Part shown: in pieces, positions 18,690 through 26,684 of the stretch
Numbering within the stretch: position 1 is the stretch's first letter
Layout: every line of letters begins with the position of its first letter
From: Tabrizicola_A sp965284335
GTDB lineage: Bacteria; Pseudomonadota; Alphaproteobacteria; Rhodobacterales; Rhodobacteraceae
Assembly (NCBI RefSeq): GCF_965284335.1
Contig: NZ_OZ260076.1
Direction: 5' to 3' (one strand)
DNA: 64,000 bases
Notes under the pieces: model-generated
Database searches by the model: none
The model's input: only the letters and a program-made list of their open reading frames with translations
Told to the model about the DNA's origin: nothing
Position numbers and translations under genes: made by a program

Positions 18690-20297
18690 ATGGCGATTAC
18701 CTCTGCCAACCAGCTTGAACTGCTGCAAACTGCCGAAGCAGTCGCGCGCGAGAAGATGATCGACGCCGAACTGGTGATTCAGGCCATGGAAGACAGTCTC
18801 GCCCGCGCCGCCAAGTCGCGCTACGGCGCCGAGATGGACATCCGGGTGAAAATCGACCGCAAGACCGGCCGCGCCACCTTTGCCCGCATCCGCACCGTGG
18901 TCGAGGATGATGCGGTGGAAAACCACCATGCCCAGCTGACGGTGAAGCAGGCGAAATCCTATCTGGCCGACCCGCAGATCGGCGACGAGATCGTTGACGA
19001 GGTTCCCCCCGTCGATCTGGGACGCATCGCCGCGCAATCGGCCAAACAGGTGATCTTGCAAAAGGTCCGCGAGGCCGAGCGGGATCGCCAGTTCGAAGAA
19101 TTCAAGGACCGCAAAGGCTCGATCATCAACGGTCAGGTCAAGCGCGAGGAATACGGCAATGTTATCGTCGACATCGGACGGGGCGAAGCGATTTTGCGCC
19201 GCAACGAAAAGATTGGCCGCGAGGCTTACCGCCCCGGCGACCGCATCCGCTGCTACATCAAGGACGTGCGCCGCGAACCGCGCGGCCCCCAAGTGTTCCT
19301 GAGCCGCACCGACCCGCAGTTCATGGCGGAACTCTTCAAGATGGAAGTGCCGGAAATCTACGACGGCATTATCGAGATCAAGGCCGTGGCCCGTGACCCC
19401 GGTTCGCGCGCCAAGATCGCCGTGATTTCCTATGACAACTCGATCGACCCGGTCGGCGCCTGCGTCGGTATGCGCGGCAGCCGGGTGCAAGCCGTGGTCA
19501 ACGAACTTCAGGGCGAAAAGATCGACATCATTCCGTGGAATGGCGATCAGGCGACCTTCCTTGTCAACGCGCTGCAACCGGCCGAAGTGTCGAAGGTGGT
19601 GATCGACGAGGAAGCCGGCAAGATCGAGGTTGTGGTGCCGGATGAGCAGCTGTCGCTGGCCATTGGTCGCCGTGGTCAGAACGTGCGTCTGGCCAGCCAG
19701 CTGACCGGCCTTGATATTGATATCATGACGGAATCCGACGAATCGACCCGCCGTCAGGCCGAGTTTGCCGAGCGCACCAAGCTGTTCATGGACACGCTGG
19801 ATGTCGATGAGATGATGGCGCAGCTTCTGGTGTCCGAAGGCTTCACCAACCTCGAAGAAGTCGCCTATGTCGAGGCGGATGAACTCTTGTCGATCGACGG
19901 GTTTGACGAAGGCACCGCCGAGGAATTGCAGGCCCGTGCCCGCGACTACCTTGAAGAGCAGGCCCGTAAAGCGCTTGAAGCCGCCCGCGCGCTGGGTGTG
20001 GAAGAAAGCCTTATCAACTTTGAAGGTCTGACACCCCAGATGCTGGAGGCCCTGGCCAAGGACGGCATCAAAACGCTGGAAGATTTCGCAACCTGCGCCG
20101 ACTGGGAATTGGCGGGCGGCTGGACCACGGAGAACGGTCAGCGCAAAAAGGACGAGGGCGTGCTGGAGAAGTTTGACGTCAGCTTGGAAGATGCCCAAAC
20201 CATGGTGATGACCGCCCGGGTCATGCTGGGCTGGGTGGACCCCACCGCGATGGAAACCGCCGACGAGGGCGAAGCCAACGAGGAGGCCGAGGCCTGA
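18690..20297 (+). CDS. nusA: Transcription termination/antitermination factor NusA
   Basis: 535 residues, full length. An N-terminal RNA polymerase-binding domain is followed by an S1 domain around residues 135-200 (GQVKREEYGNVIVDIGRGEA), two KH domains (about 230-350, with AKIAVISYDNSIDPVGACVGMRGSRVQAV and LAIGRRGQNVRLASQL), and C-terminal acidic/HhH repeats (LLVSEGFTNLEEVAYVEADEL and LGVEESLINFEGL). Ribosome site GGAG precedes the ATG. It modulates pausing, termination and antitermination. The long frame on the opposite strand (18576-20552) is a codon-bias shadow. Confidence 0.97.
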   Translation: MAITSANQLELLQTAEAVAREKMIDAELVIQAMEDSLARAAKSRYGAEMDIRVKIDRKTGRATFARIRTVVEDDAVENHHAQLTVKQAKSYLADPQIGDEIVDEVPPVDLGRIAAQSAKQVILQKVREAERDRQFEEFKDRKGSIINGQVKREEYGNVIVDIGRGEAILRRNEKIGREAYRPGDRIRCYIKDVRREPRGPQVFLSRTDPQFMAELFKMEVPEIYDGIIEIKAVARDPGSRAKIAVISYDNSIDPVGACVGMRGSRVQAVVNELQGEKIDIIPWNGDQATFLVNALQPAEVSKVVIDEEAGKIEVVVPDEQLSLAIGRRGQNVRLASQLTGLDIDIMTESDESTRRQAEFAERTKLFMDTLDVDEMMAQLLVSEGFTNLEEVAYVEADELLSIDGFDEGTAEELQARARDYLEEQARKALEAARALGVEESLINFEGLTPQMLEALAKDGIKTLEDFATCADWELAGGWTTENGQRKKDEGVLEKFDVSLEDAQTMVMTARVMLGWVDPTAMETADEGEANEEAEA

Positions 20298-20321
20298 TCT
20301 CAGGCCTCGGAGGGAACGCCC

Positions 20322-20960
20322 GTGACACGCGGCGGCCGGGAAAAGGACCAAGACGAGCCCGAACGCAAGTGCATTGCGACGGGCGAAAGCCAACCCAAAA
20401 CGGGTCTGGTGCGCTTTTGCATTGGGCCTGACAATACCGTTGTGCCAGACATTCTGGGCCGCCTGCCCGGGCGCGGCATTTACGTCTCTGCCGACCGTGC
20501 CGCCATCACAAAGGCCGCGACCAAGGGGCTGTTCGCCCGCGCCGCGCGTCAATCGGTGACGGTGCCGCCGGGCCTGCCTGATCTGGTGGAAAGCCTCTTG
20601 GCTCGCCGGGTCGTAGACCTCATCAGCCTATGCCGAAAGGCAAACGCGGCGGTGATGGGCTATGAAAAGGTGAAAGACTGGCTCGCCTCGGGCAAGGCAC
20701 GGGTGCTGGTTCAGGCATCCGACGGGTCAGAACGCGGCAAGACCAAACTGCGCGCGCCCGAAGGTGAGGGGTGTTTCATCGGCCTTTTGACGGCCGGGGA
20801 ATTGGGTTTGGCTTTCGGTCGCGAACGTGCGATACACGCGGCGCTTGGCGCTGGTGGACTCACGACGCGTGTTGTAGAGGAAGCGGCAAGGCTTTCCGGG
20901 TTGCGAATTGCGCAGCCGGATAAGCAGGACGGCGGCGAGACCGCCATGAAGGATATGTAG
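20322..20960 (+). CDS. YlxR-domain RNA-binding protein fused to an L7Ae-like domain
   Basis: 212 residues from a GTG at 20322. Residues 1-90 form the YlxR (DUF448) domain with RKCIATGE, LVRFCIGPDN and GRGIYVSADRAAITKA. From about 95 a ribosomal L7Ae/L30e-like segment follows (DLISLCRKANAAVMGYEKVKDWLASGKARVLVQASDGSE). In many bacteria these are separate neighbouring genes (ylxR and ylxQ); the fusion is usual in Alphaproteobacteria. RNA binding is expected. It lies between nusA and infB, five bases before the latter. Confidence 0.9.
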   Translation: MTRGGREKDQDEPERKCIATGESQPKTGLVRFCIGPDNTVVPDILGRLPGRGIYVSADRAAITKAATKGLFARAARQSVTVPPGLPDLVESLLARRVVDLISLCRKANAAVMGYEKVKDWLASGKARVLVQASDGSERGKTKLRAPEGEGCFIGLLTAGELGLAFGRERAIHAALGAGGLTTRVVEEAARLSGLRIAQPDKQDGGETAMKDM

Positions 20961-20965
20961 GACGT

Positions 20966-23569
20966 ATGAGCGATACTGACGGCAAAAAACCCCTCGGCCT
21001 GGGTGGCACACCTCGTTCTGGCTCGGTGAAGCAAAGCTTCTCCCATGGCCGGACGCACGCTGTGGTGGTTGAAACCAAACGCAAGCGCGTTGTGGTGCCG
21101 ACACCGGGTAAACCCGGTGCCGCAGGTGGCGCCACGGGTGCAACCAGCCCGAACTTGGGCGACCCTTCCAAGCGTCCAGCCGGGATTTCCGACGCCGAGA
21201 TGGAGCGTCGTCTGACCGCCCTGCGCGCGGCCAAAGCGCGCGAGCAAGAAGATGCCGCCAAGCGCGCCGAAGAAGAGCGTCAGCGCGAGGAAGATCGTCA
21301 GCGCCGCCGCGAAGAGATTGAGGCCAAAGAGCGCGAGGAGCGTGCCCGCGAGGCCGCGCTGCGCGCCAAGGCTGAAGAGGAAGAACGCGCCCGCGCCGAA
21401 GCTGCCGCCGAAGCCGCGGCCCGCGCCGAACAGCGCAAGGCCGACATTCTGGGCACCCAGCGGCGCAAGCCCGCCTCGCCCGAACCGGCTGCTCCGGCTG
21501 CGGTTGATCCCACCGCTGCGCCTGTTGCCCCGCGCAATGCCCGCCCCGCCCCCGGCGGCGCGGATGAGCGTGGCCCGGCCAGCTCGAAACCCGGTCTGCC
21601 GACCCCGCGCAAGACCGACCGCGAACGCGAAGAGCGCGAGCGCAACGCCAAAGCCAAGGGCGACGAAGGTCGCCGTTCTGGCAAACTGACCCTGTCCTCG
21701 GCGCTTGATGGCGAAGGCGGCCGCACCCGCAGCCTTGCCGCCATGAAGCGCAAGCAGGAAAAGGCCCGCAACAAAGCGATGGGCTTTGGCAACAAGCCGG
21801 AAAAGCAGTTCCGTGACGTGCAGCTGCCTGAAACCATCGTGGTCAGCGAATTGGCCAACCGGATGGCTGAACGGGCGGCCGACGTGGTCAAATCGCTTAT
21901 GAAAATGGGCATGATGGTCACGATGAACCAGGCCATCGACGCCGACACCGCAGAACTGGTGATCGAAGAGTTTGGCCACAAAGCGGTTCGCGTGTCCGAT
22001 GCCGACGTGGAACAGGCGATTGAGACGATCAAGGACGATGAGGCCGACCTGACCACGCGTCCGCCGATTGTGACGATCATGGGCCATGTCGACCACGGCA
22101 AAACCTCGCTTCTGGATGCTATTCGCAAGGCAAATGTGGTGTCAGGCGAAGCGGGTGGTATCACCCAGCACATCGGGGCCTATCAGGTAAAAACCGAAAA
22201 AGGTCAGGTCCTGACCTTCCTCGACACCCCCGGCCACGCGGCCTTTACCTCGATGCGCGCGCGCGGTGCGAATGTGACCGACATTGTCGTGCTGGTGGTG
22301 GCCGCCGATGATGCGGTGATGCCGCAAACGGTTGAGGCGATTGCCCATGCCAAGGCCGCCAAGGTGCCGATGATCGTGGCCATCAACAAGATGGACAAGC
22401 ACGGTGCCGATGCGACCAAGGTACGCACCGATCTCTTGCAGCACGAAGTGGTGGTCGAAGCCATGTCCGGCGATGTGCAAGATGTTGAAGTGTCGGCCAA
22501 AACCGGCATGGGTCTGGACAATCTGCTTGAGGCCATCGGGCTTCAGGCCGAAATTCTGGAACTGCGCGCCAACCCGAACCGCAGCGCCGCCGGTGCCGTG
22601 ATCGAGGCCAAGCTGGATGTGGGCCGCGGCCCGGTTGCCACCGTTCTGGTGCAGAACGGCACGCTGCGCAAAGGCGATATCTTTGTCGTCGGCGAACAGT
22701 GGGGCAAGGTGCGCGCGCTGATCAACAGCCAAGGCCAGACCATCACCGAAGCCGGTCCTTCTGTTCCGGTTGAGGTTCTGGGCCTTTCGGGCACGCCTTC
22801 GGCGGGCGATACGCTGAACGTCGTCGAAACCGAAGCGCAAGCGCGGGAAATCGCCGATTACCGGATCAAGGCCGCAAAAGACAAGCGCGCCGCCGCCGGT
22901 GCCGCGACCACGCTGGAACAGCTTATGGCCAAGGCCAAGGCAGACCAAGACGTTGCCGAACTGCCGGTTCTGGTGAAGGCCGACGTGCAGGGTTCGGCCG
23001 AAGCCATCGTGCAAGCCTTGGAAAAGGTGGGCAACGAAGAGGTGCGCGTGCGCGTGCTGTCCTCGGGCGTGGGGGCGATCACCGATACCGATGTGTCTCT
23101 GGCCGAGGCCAGCAAATGCCCGATTATCGGCTTCAACGTGCGTGCCAATGCTTCGGCCCGCAATTCGGCCCACCAAAAGGGCGTCGAGATCCGCTATTAC
23201 TCGATCATCTATGATCTGGTGGATGACATCAAGAAAGCTGCCTCGGGCCTCTTGAAGGCCGAGATCCGCGAAACCTTCATCGGTTATGCGCAGATCAAAG
23301 AGGTGTTCAAGGTGACCGGCGTCGGCATGGTTGCAGGCTGTCTGGTCACCGAGGGTGTTGCCCGCCGTTCGGCCGGCGTGCGTCTCTTGCGCGACAACGT
23401 GGTGATCCACGAAGGCACGCTCAAGACGCTCAAGCGCTTCAAAGACGAAGTCAAAGAAGTCACCTCGGGTCAGGAATGCGGCATGGCGTTTGAACGCTAT
23501 GAAGACATTCGTCCCGGCGATGTCATCGAAATCTTTGAGCGCGAATCGATTGAACGCACCTTGGCCTAA
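20966..23569 (+). CDS. infB: Translation initiation factor IF-2
   Basis: 867 residues. The first 290 are low-complexity Ala/Arg/Glu/Lys-rich, with a long charged coiled-coil-like stretch, as in alphaproteobacterial IF-2. The G-domain starts near residue 370 with GHVDHGKTS, then DTPGHAAF and NKMD, followed by domains II, III and IV (EIRETFIGYAQIKEVFKV and ASGLLKAEIRETF). It places initiator tRNA on the 30S subunit and promotes subunit joining using GTP. The operon ends with an intrinsic terminator 24 bases downstream. An in-frame internal start giving a shorter isoform, known in E. coli, cannot be judged here. Confidence 0.97.
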   Translation: MSDTDGKKPLGLGGTPRSGSVKQSFSHGRTHAVVVETKRKRVVVPTPGKPGAAGGATGATSPNLGDPSKRPAGISDAEMERRLTALRAAKAREQEDAAKRAEEERQREEDRQRRREEIEAKEREERAREAALRAKAEEEERARAEAAAEAAARAEQRKADILGTQRRKPASPEPAAPAAVDPTAAPVAPRNARPAPGGADERGPASSKPGLPTPRKTDREREERERNAKAKGDEGRRSGKLTLSSALDGEGGRTRSLAAMKRKQEKARNKAMGFGNKPEKQFRDVQLPETIVVSELANRMAERAADVVKSLMKMGMMVTMNQAIDADTAELVIEEFGHKAVRVSDADVEQAIETIKDDEADLTTRPPIVTIMGHVDHGKTSLLDAIRKANVVSGEAGGITQHIGAYQVKTEKGQVLTFLDTPGHAAFTSMRARGANVTDIVVLVVAADDAVMPQTVEAIAHAKAAKVPMIVAINKMDKHGADATKVRTDLLQHEVVVEAMSGDVQDVEVSAKTGMGLDNLLEAIGLQAEILELRANPNRSAAGAVIEAKLDVGRGPVATVLVQNGTLRKGDIFVVGEQWGKVRALINSQGQTITEAGPSVPVEVLGLSGTPSAGDTLNVVETEAQAREIADYRIKAAKDKRAAAGAATTLEQLMAKAKADQDVAELPVLVKADVQGSAEAIVQALEKVGNEEVRVRVLSSGVGAITDTDVSLAEASKCPIIGFNVRANASARNSAHQKGVEIRYYSIIYDLVDDIKKAASGLLKAEIRETFIGYAQIKEVFKVTGVGMVAGCLVTEGVARRSAGVRLLRDNVVIHEGTLKTLKRFKDEVKEVTSGQECGMAFERYEDIRPGDVIEIFERESIERTLA

Positions 23570-23593
23570 GGCCAAGAAATCCAATCCTGAAAG

Positions 23594-23618
23594 GGCCGGG
23601 TCTATCCCGGCCTTTTTT
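23594..23618 (+). terminator. Intrinsic terminator of the rimP-infB operon
   Basis: GGCCGGG (23594-23600) pairs with CCCGGCC (23606-23612) around a TCTAT loop and is followed by TTTTTT (23613-23618). Confidence 0.9.
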
Positions 23619-23641
23619 ATGGCCGTGCTGCGGGGCCCACC

Positions 23642-23782
23642 TTATGCGGCGCGGGCGGCGGGCACCGGCATTCCAACAAAGGTCTTGTCATCGACTTTGA
23701 CCATGATCTTTCCGTCCGGCATTTGCCCGATCATGATCCCTTGCACTGAAACACAGCTTCCTACCGCAATCGTGCGCAACAT
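23642..23782 (-). CDS. Small hypothetical protein (46 aa)
   Basis: A 46-residue frame from ATG at 23782 with a GGGGGATT ribosome-site-like stretch upstream. The product begins MLRTIAVGSCVSVQG and ends VDDKTFVGMPVPAARAA. The repeated Val/Gly/Met pattern suggests a small beta-rich fold, with no signal peptide or membrane segment. It faces infB tail to tail and is separated from mutT by about 100 bases. Composition is like a real protein rather than a shadow, since no longer frame covers this stretch on the other strand. Function unknown. Confidence 0.5.
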   Translation of the reverse strand: MLRTIAVGSCVSVQGIMIGQMPDGKIMVKVDDKTFVGMPVPAARAA

Positions 23783-23885
23783 CTGCCAATCCCCCAATCA
23801 GCAATTTACCGGGCCAACCTAGGACGGCTTGGTAAAGAAAGCATTACAATTTTGCGATCAGCGCCCAATCCGGCCAAGGTTTACG

Positions 23886-24284
23886 TCACAGCCAATCGCG
23901 CAAAATCGGGATCAGGGGAATATCTGCGGGCGGCATCGGATAATCGCGCAACCGTTCCGGGCGGACCCAAGCCAGCGTCTGGCCCTCGCGCCCTGTGGCC
24001 AGCCCCTCCCAGCGGCGGCAGGCAAACAGCGGCATAAGCAGGTGGAAATCATCATAGCTGTGGCTGGCAAAGGTCAGCGGCGCAAGGCAGCTGGCCTTGG
24101 TCTCAATCCCCAACTCCTCGCGCAACTCGCGGATCAGCGCCGCCTCGGGTGTCTCGCCGGGGTCAACCTTGCCGCCGGGAAATTCCCAGAGCCCCGCCAA
24201 GGACTTGCCCTCGGGGCGCTGTGCCAAAAGCACCCGGCCATCGGCATCAATCAGCGCGACGGCCGAGACAAGAACGATTTTCAC
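23886..24284 (-). CDS. mutT: MutT-type 8-oxo-dGTP diphosphatase
   Basis: 132 residues with a perfect Nudix box: Gly38, Glu44, Arg52-Glu53, Glu56-Glu57, Gly59 in GGKVDPGETPEAALIRELREELGI. The FPGGK context and FHLLMPLFACRRWEG segment fit the MutT subfamily, which hydrolyses 8-oxo-dGTP to prevent A:T to C:G transversions. Its ATG overlaps the argJ stop by four bases, so the two are coupled. A broader Nudix activity is possible. Confidence 0.9.
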   Translation of the reverse strand: MKIVLVSAVALIDADGRVLLAQRPEGKSLAGLWEFPGGKVDPGETPEAALIRELREELGIETKASCLAPLTFASHSYDDFHLLMPLFACRRWEGLATGREGQTLAWVRPERLRDYPMPPADIPLIPILRDWL

Positions 24285-25612
24285 GACCGATAATCCGCAT
24301 TGATTTCGATATAACGGTTGGTCAGATCACAGGTCCAGACCGACCGCGCCGCCTTGCCAAGCCCCAGATCAACATGAATCACCAACTCAGGGTTCAGCAT
24401 GTAATTCGCGCCGTCTTCCTCGGCGTAGCTCGGCGCACGCCAACCGTTTTCGGCCACCAGAATATCGCCAAATCGGATGGTCAATCGATCACGGTCCGCC
24501 TCGGCCCCCGATTTGCCAATCGCCGCAACGATTCGTCCCCAGTTCGGATCTTGTCCCGCCACAGCGGTCTTGACCAAAGGCGAGTTCGCAATCGACAGCG
24601 CCACCTTATGCGCGTCCCCATCACTTGCGGCCCCGGTCACCCGAACCTCGACAAATTTAGTTGCCCCTTCGCCATCCCGCACCACCTGATGCGCAAGGTT
24701 CATCATCACACCACGCAGCGCCGCTTCGAAGGCCTTGGCAACCGGCCCCTTGACCTCAGCCGCCGTCGATTGGCCGGTGGCCGCCACCAAAAGCGTGTCC
24801 GAGGTGGAGGTATCGCTGTCCACGGTGATCGAGTTGAAGGTCGCATCCACATTCCGCGACAGCATCTTTTGCAGATTGGCGGCTGAAATCTTGGCATCGG
24901 TAAAGATGTAAACCAGCATCGTCGCCATATCAGGCGCGATCATGCCCGAGCCCTTGGCAATGCCCGAGATATGGATCGGCCCGCCATCACCCTGCACCAC
25001 AGCTGCCGCGCCCTTGGGAAAGGTATCGGTGGTCATAATCGCCTCGGCCGCGCCTTGAATGGCGGCTTCGGAAAGCTCACCCGCCAGCGCGTCGATCACG
25101 GCGGTGATCTTCTCAAACGGCAGGGGTTCGCCAATGACGCCGGTCGAGGAGGAAAAGACGCGGCTGGCCGGGATGCCCAGCTTTTCGGCCACACCGCCGG
25201 TGACGGCGGCCACGGCGGTGTCACCCACCGCGCCGGTAAAGGCATTGGAATTGCCCGAGTTCACGATGATCGCGGCCCCCGCGCCTTCGGGAACCTTCAT
25301 CGCCAGTTTGGTCTGGCAATCGCGCACACATCCCGACCGCGTGGTCGACCGGGTGAAAGCCCCCGCCATCACAGTGCCGGGGGCAAGGCGCACCAGCATC
25401 ACATCCTTGCGGTTTTGATACTTGATACCCGCGCCAATGGCCGCAAATTCCGCACCCTTGATCACCGGCAAGGTGGGGAAACTGGCCGGAGCCAAAGGCG
25501 AAACCGGCTTGGCAGCCTTGGCCTTTGGCGATGCAGCAACTGCCTCACCGCGCAGGGCCTTCAGCTCTTTTTTCAGTGCCTTGGCCTTGGCCTTCCAGTC
25601 TTTCTTGCCCAT
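24281..25612 (-). CDS. argJ: Bifunctional glutamate N-acetyltransferase / ornithine acetyltransferase
   Basis: 443 residues from the ATG at 25612 (a GTG codon directly precedes it). The self-cleavage site is intact in KGSGMIAPDMATML, with the nucleophilic Thr near residue 231, so alpha and beta chains should form. Other signatures are IIVNSGNSNAFTG, SSTGVIGEPLP and DPNWGRIVAAIGKSG. It recycles the acetyl group in arginine synthesis. The first 40 residues are a Lys/Ala-rich helix (KAKAKALKKELKALRGE) not part of the catalytic core, which starts around residue 45. Downstream it overlaps mutT; upstream, 19 bases separate it from the parvulin gene. Confidence 0.95.
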   Translation of the reverse strand: MGKKDWKAKAKALKKELKALRGEAVAASPKAKAAKPVSPLAPASFPTLPVIKGAEFAAIGAGIKYQNRKDVMLVRLAPGTVMAGAFTRSTTRSGCVRDCQTKLAMKVPEGAGAAIIVNSGNSNAFTGAVGDTAVAAVTGGVAEKLGIPASRVFSSSTGVIGEPLPFEKITAVIDALAGELSEAAIQGAAEAIMTTDTFPKGAAAVVQGDGGPIHISGIAKGSGMIAPDMATMLVYIFTDAKISAANLQKMLSRNVDATFNSITVDSDTSTSDTLLVAATGQSTAAEVKGPVAKAFEAALRGVMMNLAHQVVRDGEGATKFVEVRVTGAASDGDAHKVALSIANSPLVKTAVAGQDPNWGRIVAAIGKSGAEADRDRLTIRFGDILVAENGWRAPSYAEEDGANYMLNPELVIHVDLGLGKAARSVWTCDLTNRYIEINADYRS

Positions 25613-25631
25613 CACATGCCCCTTTGCCTGA

Positions 25632-26498
25632 TTACTTGCCCAGCAACGTCAGATCACTCAACAAGGCAGGATCCAGCCCCGCACCCGGAGTTTCCACCGT
25701 GGCCGCCTCGGTGACCTCTGTGACATGGGTCTCAATCGCCTGCTGTTCAATCTCAGCCGCCAATTCGTCGCGAATGTCATCCAGCGTGGGCTGAGCGGCA
25801 ATGCGGGTCTCTTTGACCAAGATCAGGTGAAAGCCGAAATCCGACTGCACGGGGCCGGCAACCTTGCCCACCTCGGCGGCGACCACGGCCTCTTCAAAGG
25901 GTTTCACCATCATGCCCAGACCAAACCAGCCCAAATCGCCCCCCACAGCACCCGACCCGGTGTCGGTGGAATGCACCTTGGCCAGTTCGGCAAAATCGGC
26001 CCCGGCCTCCAGCTCGGCCAAAAGCTCCTTGGCCTTGGCCTCATCGGCCACAAGGATATGGGCGGCATTGTATTCAGTCTGGGGTGCTGCATCCTTGAAA
26101 CGCGCCTCATAGGCGGCTTGCAGCGCCTCATCGGTCACGGCACTCAGAACCACGGCTTCCAGCGCGCGCGAGGAAACATAGCCGCGCTTGTCATTTTCCA
26201 ACCGCAGCGTGTCATGACGGTTCAGCTTACCCTCCATCGACTGTTCCAGCGCGGTCTGCTGCACCAATTGGTCCAAAATCCCCTTGAACAGCACATCCGC
26301 CGGCAGCGCCTTATATTGTTCAGGCAGCGCATCGCGCGCCACGATCATATGGCCAAGCGTGATGGTGGTGCCGTTCACCGTAGCCACGACCGTATCGGCC
26401 GTCGGCGCATCTTCGGCCCAGACCTTGGTGGCCATCCCCGGCATCACCAAGCCTGCCATCAGCGCCGCACCTGCCAAAAACCGCATCGCTTTTGCCAT
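25632..26498 (-). CDS. Exported parvulin-type peptidyl-prolyl isomerase
   Basis: 288 residues. An N-terminal signal peptide (hydrophobic FLAGAALMAGLVMPG, cleavage likely after VWA) sends it to the periplasm. Residues 35-130 form a helical chaperone-like domain. A parvulin domain follows at about 140-235, with YNAAHILV, FAELAKVHSTDTGSGAVGGDLGWFGLGMMVKPFEEA and SDFGFHLILV. The family assists folding of exported proteins. It diverges from secA across 186 bases that show no gene. A C-terminal tail of about 40 residues is acidic and of unknown role. Confidence 0.92.
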   Translation of the reverse strand: MAKAMRFLAGAALMAGLVMPGMATKVWAEDAPTADTVVATVNGTTITLGHMIVARDALPEQYKALPADVLFKGILDQLVQQTALEQSMEGKLNRHDTLRLENDKRGYVSSRALEAVVLSAVTDEALQAAYEARFKDAAPQTEYNAAHILVADEAKAKELLAELEAGADFAELAKVHSTDTGSGAVGGDLGWFGLGMMVKPFEEAVVAAEVGKVAGPVQSDFGFHLILVKETRIAAQPTLDDIRDELAAEIEQQAIETHVTEVTEAATVETPGAGLDPALLSDLTLLGK

Positions 26499-26684
26499 CT
26501 CACTTACTCCTGATCGTGCCGCGTCCTTGCGCGACGTTGACTATCCCGGCCCTTCCCCTTACATCGCACGGGTCGCGTGCGACGGGGCCGCCCGGTCTTG
26601 ACAGTCCTTCTAGGGAAGGCCGCAGGGGCGAGCAAGGCCAGAGCCTCACACGATCCGCGGAAACAATGACCAGTCGGAGATAAC

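Noticed and set aside
18576..20552. A 658-residue open frame opposite nusA
   Set aside because: It mirrors the GC-rich third positions of nusA; the product is His/Leu/Val-rich low complexity with no motif. Similar shadows opposite infB (22142-23584), glyA/ppc (6159-8132) and secA (27705-29246) were rejected for the same reason.
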